Shown: positions 9,061 through 18,089 of the stretch, one piece after another
Layout of the letters: each line of letters starts with the position of its first letter
How positions within the stretch are numbered: position 1 is the stretch's first letter
Assembly: GCA_963814165.1 (NCBI GenBank)
Contig: CAWFBW010000007.1
Location: 434,001 to 498,000, forward strand
Direction: 5' to 3'
Source of the DNA: DASRAA01 sp963814165
Lineage (GTDB): Bacteria > Acidobacteriota > Terriglobia > Terriglobales > Acidobacteriaceae
Length of the DNA: 64,000 nt
Notes under the pieces: model-generated
The model's input: only the letters and a program-made list of their open reading frames with translations
The model's database searches: none
Told to the model about the DNA's origin: nothing
Program-made: the position numbers and the translations under genes

Positions 9061-9439
9061 CCCGTTTTCTCGGTTGGTAATGACTAGTTGGTAATGGGTG
9101 ATAACCTCCGAAGCGGTTAGCCCCCTTTACACATCTTGGCCCAGAATCATATACCCGTTCGCTATAGGATTCTCGTAGACAGTGCCACTCCCTTGATCCG
9201 AGATTGCATTTTGCTCGCTTTGGGCACAGCGATACGATTCAAGCAAAACTTTCTGTATGAAAACAATGGTAGAAGGGCTAGACTGCACTAGCGCTTGAGC
9301 CGCCAGAACCGGAAGCACAGCCAAAACCTTCGTCCGCCTGTGCTCCAGCCTCGGTCGTGTGTTCGCCCGGAGAGGTTAGGTCGTCAGCAAAACGCCGGTT
9401 TATTTCGAGCGTTCGAATCGACGAACTTCAGGAGGACTC
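9061..9439. other. Intergenic stretch between divergent genes
   Basis: 379 bp between two divergently oriented secreted-protein genes. It contains a period-7-like stretch at 9072-9106. A 65-codon minus-strand frame (9127-9324) lacks a convincing ribosome site or family. AGGAGG at 9430-9435 is the ribosome site of the downstream PEP-CTERM gene. No other feature was recognised. Confidence 0.5.
9072..9106. repeat. Period-7 degenerate array upstream of the 618-aa secreted-protein gene
   Basis: Units read GGTTGGT, AATGACT, AGTTGGT, AATGGGT, GATAACC. The match is stronger at period 14 than at 7. It lies about 12 bp upstream of the minus-strand start at 9060. Confidence 0.4.
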
Positions 9440-10171
9440 GTGAAGAAAACACTCTTGCTTTTGACTGCTGCGGTCCTGTGTTGTACCAGTATCGCCAGCG
9501 CTGACAATTTCATCACCTATGCCACCCGCGCGCAGCAGAACCCGACCGACTTCATTGATTGGACGCAACTCGGCCTCGACGTGACGATCACTCAAATGGG
9601 AATCCCTTCACCCTCGCCGGTTGTCACTTCTCTTGGGCATTCGGCGATGGTTGGCAACATCAATGGCGGCGACTTCCTCCGCGTCGATGCGGGACTAGGT
9701 TGGATTAACAGTCACTTCGCTCTCGGCCAATCACTGATTTGGACCGGCAATAGCCAAATTGTTGGTTCAGGAGGCCCGTTGAAAATCGCGCTTGCCACCC
9801 CTGTTGGCTCCGTCGGTTTCGGAATCGAGCCGAATTCTTTTGGCCCCTTTACCGTCAAAGTCGATCTTTATGATGTCGGCGCCAGCTTCATTGGCAGCGT
9901 ATCGTTCAACGCAAACGAAACTGTATGCGGCAACAGCTGCTTTCAGGGCGATGAGTTTTTCGTTGGCATTGGCGATACCACCGGCGTGAACATCGGCGCT
10001 ATCGTCATCAATAGCGATATCGGCGACCCATTTTTCGCCAATGACTTTGCGGTTGATAATCCTGGCTTCACGTACACCACCGCCGCCACTCCTGAGCCTG
10101 GCAGTCTCGTGTTACTGGGAACCGCTATAGCGGGACTGATTCGCGGACGACAACGGACGATGAAAGCTTAG
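9440..10171 (+). CDS. PEP-CTERM sorting-domain protein
   Basis: This 243-residue exported protein has a Sec signal peptide (MKKTLLLLTAAVLCCTSIASA) and a C-terminal PEP-CTERM tripartite signal. The signal is PEP in TPEPGSLVLLG, a hydrophobic helix, and an Arg-rich tail (RGRQRTMKA). Such proteins are cleaved by an exosortase and exported to the surface or exopolysaccharide matrix. The mature part is beta-rich (IDWTQLGLDVTITQ, GSVGFGIEPNSFGPF) and resembles other Acidobacterial PEP-CTERM proteins of unknown role. An AGGAGG ribosome site precedes the start. The exosortase gene is not in the window. Confidence 0.92.
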   Translation: MKKTLLLLTAAVLCCTSIASADNFITYATRAQQNPTDFIDWTQLGLDVTITQMGIPSPSPVVTSLGHSAMVGNINGGDFLRVDAGLGWINSHFALGQSLIWTGNSQIVGSGGPLKIALATPVGSVGFGIEPNSFGPFTVKVDLYDVGASFIGSVSFNANETVCGNSCFQGDEFFVGIGDTTGVNIGAIVINSDIGDPFFANDFAVDNPGFTYTTAATPEPGSLVLLGTAIAGLIRGRQRTMKA

Positions 10172-10287
10172 ATATTTTGGGAATCAAGAGGCCGGGATGT
10201 ACTCCCACAACGGAACCTGTGGGCAAGCTCGGCCTCGTGAAGTCGCAGTCGACCACGCCCCAACAATCTGGAATAGGCGACGCCCGC

Positions 10288-10320
10288 CGGTAAGCTGAAA
10301 GCTAACTGAGACGAAGCTGG
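10288..10320. repeat. Possible short period-7 array
   Basis: The stretch AAGCTGA, AAGCTAA, CTGAGAC, GAAGCTG reads as four degenerate 7-bp units between the PEP-CTERM stop and the convergent Lrp stop. It is the weakest member of the set. Confidence 0.3.
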
Positions 10321-10336
10321 CCGGTTGGGCGGCCAA

Positions 10337-10840
10337 CTACGTCCGTCCCCGGCCCTCTTTCGCCTTCAGCCGCGACTTCCACTCCGCCACTGTGGGGTCG
10401 ATCACCCTGCGCGGCACCACCGTTGATAGCACCACCGACGTCGTCGTCATCCCGAACGGTGTCAGCTTGTTAATCAACTGCTCCAGGTGCTCCACGGACG
10501 CCACACAGACGCGCATGAGGAACGAGTCATTTCCCGTGCCTCGATAGCATTCCACCACCTCAGGCAGCGATTGCAGCAGGATCGCCAGCCGCGGCAGAAT
10601 GTCCCCCACCACGCTCATGCGGATTACAGCAGTCACCGGCAAGCCAACAGCGCTGGGATCCACGGCAGCATGAAATCCGCGAATGACTCCTCGGTCCCTC
10701 AGCTTCTGGATGCGCTCGGCCACCGCCGGTGCGGAAAGCGATGTCTCTCGCGCCAGTTCCGCGGTCGAAACCCGTGCGTCGTCCTGAAGCGAAGTCAGGA
10801 TCTTCCAATCAATCTTGTCGAGCGGTTTCTTCGGCTTCAT
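10337..10840 (-). CDS. Lrp/AsnC-family transcriptional regulator
   Basis: This 167-residue regulator starts at MKPKKPLDKID (10840). An upstream in-frame start would reach into the promoter region and looks unnatural. It has an N-terminal winged helix (KIDWKILTSLQDDARVSTAE, then SLSAPAVAERIQKLRDRGVI) and a C-terminal RAM/ligand domain with VVECYRGTGNDSFLMRV. Lrp/AsnC proteins sense amino acids and usually control the adjacent gene. The neighbour, transcribed divergently from a 146-bp shared intergenic region, encodes tyrosine phenol-lyase, so control by tyrosine or another aromatic amino acid is a reasonable inference. Confidence 0.92.
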   Translation of the reverse strand: MKPKKPLDKIDWKILTSLQDDARVSTAELARETSLSAPAVAERIQKLRDRGVIRGFHAAVDPSAVGLPVTAVIRMSVVGDILPRLAILLQSLPEVVECYRGTGNDSFLMRVCVASVEHLEQLINKLTPFGMTTTSVVLSTVVPRRVIDPTVAEWKSRLKAKEGRGRT

Positions 10841-10854
10841 TTTGGCCTCCGATT

Positions 10855-10913
10855 CGTAGGTATCTAGTGATGACAACCTTTTATTATATATATTAGGACA
10901 ACAAGTACCTACG
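10855..10913. promoter_or_regulatory. Inverted repeat in the Lrp/tpl divergent promoter region
   Basis: CGTAGGTA (10855-10862) is repeated inverted as TACCTACG (10906-10913), flanking an AT-rich core with TATATATATTA and two GACAAC copies. The position between divergent regulator and target suggests an Lrp-type operator and curved promoter DNA. Confidence 0.45.
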
Positions 10914-10986
10914 CTTATAAGTGGTTTCCAGCCCCTCGTCCCACTAGCCTGTTGATATACGTTCATACCACTCAGGAGCACTTCTA

Positions 10987-12423
10987 ATGCCCGTTAAACA
11001 AAGAAGCTGGGCCGAGCCCTTCAAGATCAAGATGGTCGAAGCTGTAAAAATCACCACCCGCGAAGAGCGCGAGCGCGCTCTTGAAGACGCAGGCTACAAC
11101 ACTTTCCTGCTCAGGTCCGAAGACGTTTACATCGACCTGCTCACCGACTCCGGCACCTCCGCCATGAGCGACAAGCAGTGGGCCGCCATGATGGTCGGAG
11201 ACGAAGCCTACGCCGGCAGTAAGAGCTTCTACCGCCTCGAAGCCGCCGTCCGCCACTACTACGGATACGAGTACGTCGTCCCCACCCACCAGGGTCGCGG
11301 CGCCGAGAACCTCGTCTCCAAAGTTCTCATCAAGCCCGGCGACGTCGTTCCCGGCAACATGTACTTCACCACCACACGTCTGCATCAGGAGCTCGCGGGC
11401 GGCACCTTCGTTGACGTCATCATTGACGAAGCGCACGACGCCAACAGCCTGCATCCTTTCAAGGGCGACGTCGATCTTCAGAAACTCGCCGAGGTCATCG
11501 AGAAGTACGGCGCCGCGCGCATTCCCTACGTCAGCGTCGCTGCCACCGTGAACATGGCCGGCGGACAGCCCATCTCCCTGGGCAACCTGCGGCAGGTGCG
11601 CACCCTATGCTCGCAGCACGGCATCCGCGTCATTCTCGACGCCGCCCGCGCCGTTGAGAACGCCTATTTCATCCAGCAACGCGAACCCGGCTACAGCGAT
11701 CGCACCATCGCCTCAATCCTGCGCGAAATGTGCGACCAGACCGACGGCTGCACCATGAGCGCCAAGAAAGACCCGCTCGTCAACATCGGCGGATTCCTCG
11801 CTGTCAACGATCGCAGCGTCTACGACGACGTCAGTAATCTCGCAGTCGTGTACGAAGGTCTACACACCTACGGCGGCATGGCTGGACGCGACATGGAAGC
11901 TCTCGCTACCGGCATCGAAGAAGCCGTGCAGGACGACCACATGCGCGCCCGCATCGGCCAGATCGAATATCTCGGCAAGAAGTTGATGGACGCCGGGGTG
12001 CCTATCGTTCAGCCCATCGGCGGACACGGCATCTTCCTCGACGCCAAGGCCTTCCTCCCCCACATTCCTCAGACGTCGTATCCCGCGCAAGCCCTCGCCG
12101 CCGCCATCTATCTCGACTCCGGCGTGCGGGCCATGGAGCGCGGCATCGTCTCCGCCGGACGCAACAAGCAAACCGGCGAAGACAACATGCCCAAACTCGA
12201 ACTCGTGCGCCTTACCATTCCCCGTCGCGTTTACACTCAGGCGCACATGGATGTCGTTGCCGAATCCATCGTCGAGGTTTATGCCGATCGCGACAACGTG
12301 AAAGGTCTGCGCATGATCTACGAACCGACTTACCTGCGCTTCTTCCAGGCGCGTTTCCAGCCCGTCGCAGTCGCTGCGCAGATTGAGGAAGAAGAACTCT
12401 GCGAAGTCGGCGCCCTGCGCTAA
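10987..12423 (+). CDS. tpl: Tyrosine phenol-lyase (beta-tyrosinase)
   Basis: This 478-residue PLP-dependent beta-eliminating lyase would convert L-tyrosine to phenol, pyruvate and ammonia. It aligns by eye along its length with Citrobacter tyrosine phenol-lyase at a constant offset of 4. The PLP lysine is K261 in CTMSAKKDPLVNIGGF. Thr at 128 matches T124. Arg at 385 in AMERG matches R381, which selects the phenolic substrate and is replaced in tryptophanases. Phe at 452/453 matches F448/F449. GRDMEALATG and SAGRN also match TPL rather than TnaA. A ribosome site AGGAG lies 9 nt before the ATG. It is divergent from an Lrp/AsnC regulator. Automated tools may label it tryptophanase. Confidence 0.9.
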   Translation: MPVKQRSWAEPFKIKMVEAVKITTREERERALEDAGYNTFLLRSEDVYIDLLTDSGTSAMSDKQWAAMMVGDEAYAGSKSFYRLEAAVRHYYGYEYVVPTHQGRGAENLVSKVLIKPGDVVPGNMYFTTTRLHQELAGGTFVDVIIDEAHDANSLHPFKGDVDLQKLAEVIEKYGAARIPYVSVAATVNMAGGQPISLGNLRQVRTLCSQHGIRVILDAARAVENAYFIQQREPGYSDRTIASILREMCDQTDGCTMSAKKDPLVNIGGFLAVNDRSVYDDVSNLAVVYEGLHTYGGMAGRDMEALATGIEEAVQDDHMRARIGQIEYLGKKLMDAGVPIVQPIGGHGIFLDAKAFLPHIPQTSYPAQALAAAIYLDSGVRAMERGIVSAGRNKQTGEDNMPKLELVRLTIPRRVYTQAHMDVVAESIVEVYADRDNVKGLRMIYEPTYLRFFQARFQPVAVAAQIEEEELCEVGALR

Positions 12424-12438
12424 ATCCTAGGGTCATTG

Positions 12439-12473
12439 CCCCATCCTTTCCCTGCTTTTGGGAAAGGGTGGGG
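12439..12473. terminator. Hairpin between convergent genes (also a dispersed repeat)
   Basis: CCCCATCCTTTCCC and GGGAAAGGGTGGGG form a near-perfect 14-bp stem around a 7-nt loop between the tpl stop and the convergent membrane-protein stop. Similar hairpins occur at 22508-22541 and 26192-26216, so it is also a repeat family. It probably works as a bidirectional terminator. Confidence 0.6.
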
Positions 12474-12482
12474 TCAAGAATC

Positions 12483-14267
12483 TCACACGTATTTGTCCGC
12501 TCGCCCCCGCTGCATCATCCGCGGCAGCAATATCAGCACTCCCCCATAGAACAGCAGCGACACCACTAGCGACGCTGCATTCCCAAAGCGCAGGTCCTCA
12601 AACAGCAGCTTCAGCGTACCGAAGCCCACCGCCGCGTACGCCACCCAGCCCAACTCCACCCGCTTCCATCGCGCCCCTGCAAAGGCCAGTGCGACCGCCA
12701 CCGCGCAATCCACGATAGTGCGCACTACCGACAACCGCGACGCCACCAGCCCCCCGCTTCCTCCGGCAAGTCCCACAATGGCAGACACCGCCACCGCCGC
12801 CACCGCAAACCCCACCAGCAGCGCCGGAACCACCCAAAGCACCCGCCGCCTGGTCCGCTCTTCCACGTGGCGAGCTCCCACAACGTAAGACATCCCTGCC
12901 GCCGCTGCCACTACCCAAATGCTCCACCCGGGAGCAGCCGGGACGTTCCCCGCCAGCGCATTCATCACGTAGCCAGGCACCGACGAAACTGCGGTCGCCG
13001 CCGCCAGGTATACCGAAGCATGCAACCCGAGGCTGAATTTCGCTGTGTTCGAATACAGAAACGCCGCTACCACCGCTGCGACGCACAAGAACGGCACGAG
13101 CAGGCTCGCCGGCAACAGCAGCCAACTCCCGGCCACCAGCAACGCCGCCGCCCACGTCGCCGACACCCGCCGGTTCCGCGTGTGCGACTCGTCCACAAAC
13201 CGCGACAGCGCTCCCCAGTAGCACACTGCGGCAAGCGCCAGAAACAGCACTCCCAGCGCCGGGGCCATTCCCCATTGCGTCGCTCGCAATACTCCGAACG
13301 TGCCCAATCCAAAGGCCAGCACGCCTTGGCCAACGTCAAAGTAGGTAATCGCCTGTCGCCGCGCAAACCCGCGCACTCCGATGCTGCCTCCGTAAACCGC
13401 CAGCAACACGAGGCACAACGCGACGAGCACCCCTGCGCTAGCAACCCTATAACCCTCCGGCACCACTCTGCCCGACGTCATCACGTCCACTAGTTGCCAG
13501 ATCGCGAAATCCACCGCCAGAGCGGGCAATACCCGCTGCGTTAGGCGGTGTCCAACGCAGCCGGCCGCTTCGCTGGCCAGCGCGATCGCCAGCAACGCCG
13601 TTGTCAGGGGCACAAGGTCGTGCGTCGCGAATAGCAGCGCCACAGCGGTCGCCACCGACGCCATCGTGGCCACCCACGTTATCAACTCCAGGTCATGCCT
13701 CGCCGCCAGCAACAGCGTCAGAACCACGTAGCCCACCAACACCACGGCAGTAAATGTCGGCGACAGCGTCTGAAATCGCACTGTGGACTCCCACAGCAAC
13801 GGCGCCAGAATCATCGCCGACGTCACCGCATACGTGACACTGGCGAATCGACTCGACGTGCGGGCGCGCACCGCCCACACCATCCACAGACAGGCGTAGG
13901 CAATAGCGACTATCAGCACCGCCATCTTCGGCACCGAGCCTGATTCCGCCATCGCACGCAGCAAGTACGCGCCTGCGATGCCCAGCACCGCCTTGCCCAG
14001 CACCGTAATCACGCCCGATGGCGTCTCTGCCGCCGGCGTTCCCTTCCACGTCGCCGCTGGCGCGCTCCGCTGCTGCGCTGAAATCACGACGACCGGTGCC
14101 GCCGCACCGGATTGACCTTCGTGCTTCTCCGCAGTCGCTTCGACCGACGGTGCAGCGCTCCCAGCCGTCGTCAGCCCTTCCAGCGTCGCGACGCGTTGTT
14201 CCAACTGCCGCACCCGCTCGTTCAATCGCTCGACAACCGATGCAATGCCGTCAACCGTCTCGATCAT
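12483..14267 (-). CDS. Polytopic membrane protein (DUF2339-like)
   Basis: About 594 residues from Met at 14267, which has GGGAG upstream. An alternative in-frame start lies at 14312. The N-terminus carries a short coiled coil (VVERLNERVRQLEQRVATLE) and an Ala/Ser/Pro-rich linker. The rest is about 15 hydrophobic helices with few charged loops. This layout, a coiled coil followed by many helices, resembles DUF2339-type membrane proteins. No catalytic motif is visible and the function is unknown. The terminal KLLFEDLRFGNAASLVVSLL resembles the conserved end of that family. Confidence 0.8.
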   Translation of the reverse strand: MIETVDGIASVVERLNERVRQLEQRVATLEGLTTAGSAAPSVEATAEKHEGQSGAAAPVVVISAQQRSAPAATWKGTPAAETPSGVITVLGKAVLGIAGAYLLRAMAESGSVPKMAVLIVAIAYACLWMVWAVRARTSSRFASVTYAVTSAMILAPLLWESTVRFQTLSPTFTAVVLVGYVVLTLLLAARHDLELITWVATMASVATAVALLFATHDLVPLTTALLAIALASEAAGCVGHRLTQRVLPALAVDFAIWQLVDVMTSGRVVPEGYRVASAGVLVALCLVLLAVYGGSIGVRGFARRQAITYFDVGQGVLAFGLGTFGVLRATQWGMAPALGVLFLALAAVCYWGALSRFVDESHTRNRRVSATWAAALLVAGSWLLLPASLLVPFLCVAAVVAAFLYSNTAKFSLGLHASVYLAAATAVSSVPGYVMNALAGNVPAAPGWSIWVVAAAAGMSYVVGARHVEERTRRRVLWVVPALLVGFAVAAVAVSAIVGLAGGSGGLVASRLSVVRTIVDCAVAVALAFAGARWKRVELGWVAYAAVGFGTLKLLFEDLRFGNAASLVVSLLFYGGVLILLPRMMQRGRADKYV

Positions 14268-14460
14268 GCACAGCTCCCACTCAGCGCTTGGAACCGCCCG
14301 TTCGGTGCCCATCCTCAGGCTGGTTGCGTACTACACCACGGTCTGCCACCTCCTTCAGTGACAGCAATCACACGTTCATGTTTGCCCGCGCTCGGCGCAG
14401 TGGACGCCACCTGTACGACTTGCACCCAACTCTCTCTGCTGCGCCTGTCTCCTGAACAGA

Positions 14461-14494
14461 CAAAAGCCCCAGCACATTACGCCGGGGCTTGTCT
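14461..14494 (-). terminator. Rho-independent terminator of the PEP-CTERM gene
   Basis: On the minus strand AAGCCCCGGC, a loop, then GCTGGGGCTTTTGTC gives a GC-rich stem followed by TTTT, about 40 bp past the stop of the gene at 14534. Confidence 0.75.
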
Positions 14495-14533
14495 CCATCT
14501 TGCTGTGCGCTTTGCTAGAACACCGCGCCGCTG

Positions 14534-15976
14534 TTAAATCGCTTTCCGCCTCCGGGCAGCCAGCCATCCCGCCAATCCGGTTCCCAGCAGCATCATGGTT
14601 CCCGGCTCCGGCACAGGAGCGAACGAAACACCCTTGAAGTTCGAATCCGCTGGCGCCGTCGCCAGAATCGAGAACGATTCGCCGGTCACCTGGCTCGCCG
14701 TCGTCGCCGACAACAGGTCCGTGATCCCGAACAGATAGGTCTGGTCCAGGTCACCAATCGTGTAATTGGTGGCATACAACTGCACCTCGTTGCCCACCAC
14801 TCTCCCCGCCAATCCCAGCAGTCCGGTCGTACCCGCGGTGTTGGCCGGACTAGCGTCGGGGTTCTCTACCAAATTCAGCCCAGCGGACAGCGTGTAGTCA
14901 AGCACCCAGTTGCCCGATACCAGCGACCACTTCTGCAAGCCTCCGTCTCCAATCGCGCTGGTCGCCGACGTCTGTTTCCCGTATCCGCTGTCGGTCACGT
15001 ACAACGTCGTAGCATTTGCGAAGAAATACTGCTCCGGACTCAGGTTGATCTGCTTGCCCGCGTTCAGTCCGTTCCCATTGCTGTTCGCGCCCGTCGTGAT
15101 CTGGTACTTGCCCGTTCCGCCGGTATTGCCAAAACCACTCAGCATCGTCGGAGCACCCACCGTCGTGGTCGGCATCCCCACGCCCAGCGTTCCCAGGTAC
15201 GAGCGGTTCGTACTTCCCTTCTTGCTGTCGGTCGAAACATACAGCTGCCCGTTATACCCCGTCACCACCCGTGTGTCCTGGCTGTACCCGCTTCCCGCAT
15301 CCCCGGCAGTCAGCGACACGCTCGCGGCATTCGCGCCCAGGTTGGCCAGAAATACTCCGCCGGTCGCATCCGGATAATTGCCCTGCCCCGAAACATAAAT
15401 CTGCTTGCCGTTCATGGTGTACGCGCTACGCGGATTGTTCTGGTCGAACACCCCATACAGCGCCGTCGTCGAGTTCACGTTGCCCTGCCAGTCGATCAGC
15501 GCCGCCACCCGCGTCACCGCCCTGTAGCCCTGTCCTTGCAGGCTGCCCGACTGCGCCAGCGCCTTGTTGGCCGGGTCCGGCCCATACGCTCCCGGGTTCG
15601 CGTTGAACGTATTGGCGTTGATCCCGTACCCCATGATCGTCAGGTATTGGCCGTTGCCTGAAAGCTGCAGGATCCCTTCCGACGATGATCCATACTCGCC
15701 TGACACCGCAAAATTCGCGCCCGAGTTGGTTTGCGGCAACATCAGCGAGTTCACAAAGCTGGCCGACGTCGTTCCGTTGGCATGGAATTGGTACAACGTC
15801 AGCGGCGCCGCTTGGTTGTCCCCATAGCTGCCCGTGCCCGATCCGTTGCCCTCGACCGACACCACCAGGTTCCCTGCGATGTACGGCGAGCCCGCAAAAG
15901 CCTGCGTAGCCGCTAAAAGAGTTAAGGTTAGAACCATCACCAGATGGTTTCGTGCAATACGTTGCAGCACACTCAT
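14534..15976 (-). CDS. PEP-CTERM sorting-domain protein, beta-rich
   Basis: About 480 residues from Met at 15976, preceded by GAGGTG. An earlier in-frame Met at 16000 is less well placed. It has a signal peptide (HLVMVLTLTLLAATQAFA) and a C-terminal PEP-CTERM signal: VPEPGTMMLLG, a hydrophobic helix, then ARRRKAI. The body is rich in Gly, Asn, Ser and Thr and in repeated aromatic-flanked strands, suggesting a beta-propeller or adhesin-like fold, for example GYRAVTRVAALIDWQGNVNS and GKQIYVSGQGNYPDATGG. Predicted to be processed by exosortase and surface-associated. Followed by its own terminator. Confidence 0.9.
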   Translation of the reverse strand: MSVLQRIARNHLVMVLTLTLLAATQAFAGSPYIAGNLVVSVEGNGSGTGSYGDNQAAPLTLYQFHANGTTSASFVNSLMLPQTNSGANFAVSGEYGSSSEGILQLSGNGQYLTIMGYGINANTFNANPGAYGPDPANKALAQSGSLQGQGYRAVTRVAALIDWQGNVNSTTALYGVFDQNNPRSAYTMNGKQIYVSGQGNYPDATGGVFLANLGANAASVSLTAGDAGSGYSQDTRVVTGYNGQLYVSTDSKKGSTNRSYLGTLGVGMPTTTVGAPTMLSGFGNTGGTGKYQITTGANSNGNGLNAGKQINLSPEQYFFANATTLYVTDSGYGKQTSATSAIGDGGLQKWSLVSGNWVLDYTLSAGLNLVENPDASPANTAGTTGLLGLAGRVVGNEVQLYATNYTIGDLDQTYLFGITDLLSATTASQVTGESFSILATAPADSNFKGVSFAPVPEPGTMMLLGTGLAGWLAARRRKAI

Positions 15977-16301
15977 GTCACACCTCAGGCGAAATTTCAA
16001 AAGCGCCTGAAGTCTAGCAATCCTTAATTACAGGATTATGAACGTGCGCGTTGGCCCCGCTCGCGGTGTAAGACAACTCACCCGGCTCACCCGCGAAGCA
16101 GCGCGCCGCCCTCTACCGGCTCTCGGCAGACCGTTGTCCTTACACGGTATTTCCAGGGGATCGTAACTCTGTACGGCAGGGAGCCGGGGAAAATTATCGC
16201 CCCGTACTCCCTGTCCAGACGTGCTCGTCAATCGTCCGCCGCAAAATGCGTACGGCTCCAGACTGCCGCCGCCTTACCATTGCCGGAGCGGCTGATTCTG
16301 G
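15977..16301. other. Intergenic stretch with a hairpin
   Basis: 325 bp between two minus-strand genes. The only structure noticed is an imperfect stem (CAGGGAG at 16177-16183 with CTCCCTG at 16207-16213, and an inner CGGGG/CCCCG). It lies past the universal stress gene's stop and lacks a T-run. No small gene is convincing and no riboswitch was recognised. Confidence 0.45.
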
Positions 16302-17225
16302 TCATCCAGCCGGCCGCTCCCGGTACCGGGCACCCACCGACAGCACCGGACAGGGCGCTTCGCACGCGACCCTGTACGCTACCCCCTCGCCCAGGTGTTT
16401 GGTCCCCGCCACGGGTCGTTTCACACCGAGCACAATCATGTCGACGGTTGGCGCGGCAACTCGCACGATCGTCTCAGCCGCGCCACCGAATTCCACCTTG
16501 TACTCCGGCTCATGCCAGAGCTCTGTCTCCCTCTCAATCAACGCGGAGAGCTGGTCTTTCGTCGAAATGATCACCTCGTTCCGGTCAACCAGGGGCATAG
16601 TTCCGGGTTCCGGCTCAGGCAACGCGATACCCGGTTCCGGCGCTACATGCAGCAGGGTCAGGCGGGCCCGATTTTCCTCGGCCAACGATATGGCGTACGG
16701 CAGCCCATGTAACGACTCTGGCCCAAAGTCAGTGGCGAACAGGACGTGCTGCAAGTGGCCGTCGACGTGCCACCGGTTGGCATGTGGCCCTATGGTGAGC
16801 ACCGGGCACTCGGCATTGCGAAATACCTCCTCCGCGACCGACCCTAGCAGCAGCTTTCTCAGTCCCTTGCGCCCGCCGGTGCCCAGTACGATGAGGTCAA
16901 TCCCATAATCCCCGACCAACTTTGACAGCACTTCCGGCAGTTCGCCTTGCTCAATCAGCTCTTTGTGTTCGACGTCCTTCCATGATGTGGAGATCATCAA
17001 CTCAGCCAGATGTTGATTGGCTGATAAACTGATTTGCTCCGGGTCGGGCGTCACGGCTTCTACAAACGGCGTATGCGGCAGCACGTGGACTGTGTACAAC
17101 TTGGCTCCGTAACGGCGGCTCAGGTCCACGGCATGAGCTAGAACGGCTTGCGCGGATGGCGACAAGTCGGTGGCAAATAGAATGTTTTGCAGTTGAATAC
17201 GACTTGCAGTAGTTACGGTCGGCAT
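16302..17225 (-). CDS. Tandem universal stress protein (two UspA domains)
   Basis: 307 residues from Met at 17225, which has GGGAGGTGG upstream; an upstream in-frame Met at 17324 lacks one. Domain 1 (about 10-150) begins QNILFATDLSPSAQAVLAHA and has the nucleotide-binding GTGGRKGLRKLLLGS loop, ending AECPVLTIG. Domain 2 (about 160-300) begins LQHVLFATDFGPESL and ends APCPVLSVG. Its loop (LGVKRPVAGTKHLGEG) departs from the G-x2-G-x9-G(S/T) pattern, so ATP binding may be confined to domain 1. These are cytoplasmic stress-response proteins. It stands alone. Confidence 0.93.
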   Translation of the reverse strand: MPTVTTASRIQLQNILFATDLSPSAQAVLAHAVDLSRRYGAKLYTVHVLPHTPFVEAVTPDPEQISLSANQHLAELMISTSWKDVEHKELIEQGELPEVLSKLVGDYGIDLIVLGTGGRKGLRKLLLGSVAEEVFRNAECPVLTIGPHANRWHVDGHLQHVLFATDFGPESLHGLPYAISLAEENRARLTLLHVAPEPGIALPEPEPGTMPLVDRNEVIISTKDQLSALIERETELWHEPEYKVEFGGAAETIVRVAAPTVDMIVLGVKRPVAGTKHLGEGVAYRVACEAPCPVLSVGARYRERPAG

Positions 17226-17494
17226 CACCCACCTCCCTGCAATCGTATTTTGGCCTTTTCGGCGGCGCTGTGTCAGTGACGATTGTGCCAGCGGTCGGTG
17301 ATAACCGCCGAACTCGAACTCCACGCCACCCAGCCGCTTCTCCGAACGCGCTTATTTCCTGATTGCCCGGCACGGGCAAGGTCGCTCACGAAAGCTCGGA
17401 TTTTCAGGGTGTACTGTTAGGGTGCGCTCGGCGGGCTTGAGCGGGGATTTCTGTCTTCATCCCGCCTGGTGCGGCACCAGTATGCCAGACGCGC

Positions 17495-17974
17495 TTACTG
17501 AATCACCGGACTCGTCACATCCGCCGGGCCGCTGGCGTTGAAGTGTACCTCGCCCGACTCATCGGAGAAGAACCGTCGCTGTCCCGTCGTGCCCACCTGG
17601 TCCGGCACCGCCGTGATCGTGTATGACCGGATTGCGCCGTTCACCTTCTCACCCGGCGTGTACGTAAAGGTGTACCCGCTCTTGCGTCCGCTGGCCAGGT
17701 TGGTGTCGATGATTTGCTCACCTCCACTTTGTGCGGTCCCTCCGAGTGTTATAAGGTCAACCGTAAATCCCAGATCAGGATGGCTGCTGGAGTACATGGT
17801 CTCCGCTGCTTGGATTGCCTTGATGCTGACAATGGCCGACGCCTCATGCGCCGGAATCTGCGACTTGGTGAGCTTCGGGATGGTGAACGCCGCGATGATC
17901 AGGATGATCGTGACTACGATCAGCAACTCGATCAACGTAAATCCGCGATCGCGCTTACGTTTCGATATTTTCAT
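17495..17974 (-). CDS. Type IV pilin-like protein (prepilin)
   Basis: 159 residues from Met at 17974; the frame extends upstream but without a pilin-like start. The leader MKISKRKRDRG is followed by FTLIELLIVVTIILIIAAF, the type III signal cut by prepilin peptidase between Gly and Phe, with Glu at mature position 5. The C-terminal domain is a compact pilin/pseudopilin head with a DESGEVHFN strand as in minor pilins and GspG/H-like proteins. It lies 11 kb from the pilM-O/pilB/pilC run on the same strand and could be the pilus subunit or a pseudopilin. Confidence 0.93.
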   Translation of the reverse strand: MKISKRKRDRGFTLIELLIVVTIILIIAAFTIPKLTKSQIPAHEASAIVSIKAIQAAETMYSSSHPDLGFTVDLITLGGTAQSGGEQIIDTNLASGRKSGYTFTYTPGEKVNGAIRSYTITAVPDQVGTTGQRRFFSDESGEVHFNASGPADVTSPVIQ

Positions 17975-18089
17975 GGACTCCACTTGAACCCGCGGAACTC
18001 GAATGTACGAATGACGTAGTAAGACTGCATTCGTCTCGGCGAGCGACCACAAAATTATTGAGCACCGCCGCACGGATGTCAAAACCCTA

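Noticed and set aside
9127..9324. 65-codon minus-strand frame between two secreted-protein genes
   Set aside because: No convincing ribosome site, composition unlike its neighbours and no recognisable family.
10987..12423. Tryptophanase (TnaA) assignment
   Set aside because: The residue at the TPL R381 position is Arg, and surrounding motifs match tyrosine phenol-lyase rather than TnaA.
15977..16301. Riboswitch upstream of the PEP-CTERM gene
   Set aside because: The hairpin does not match the cyclic-di-GMP consensus or any other class I know, and it lies nearer the upstream gene's 3' end.
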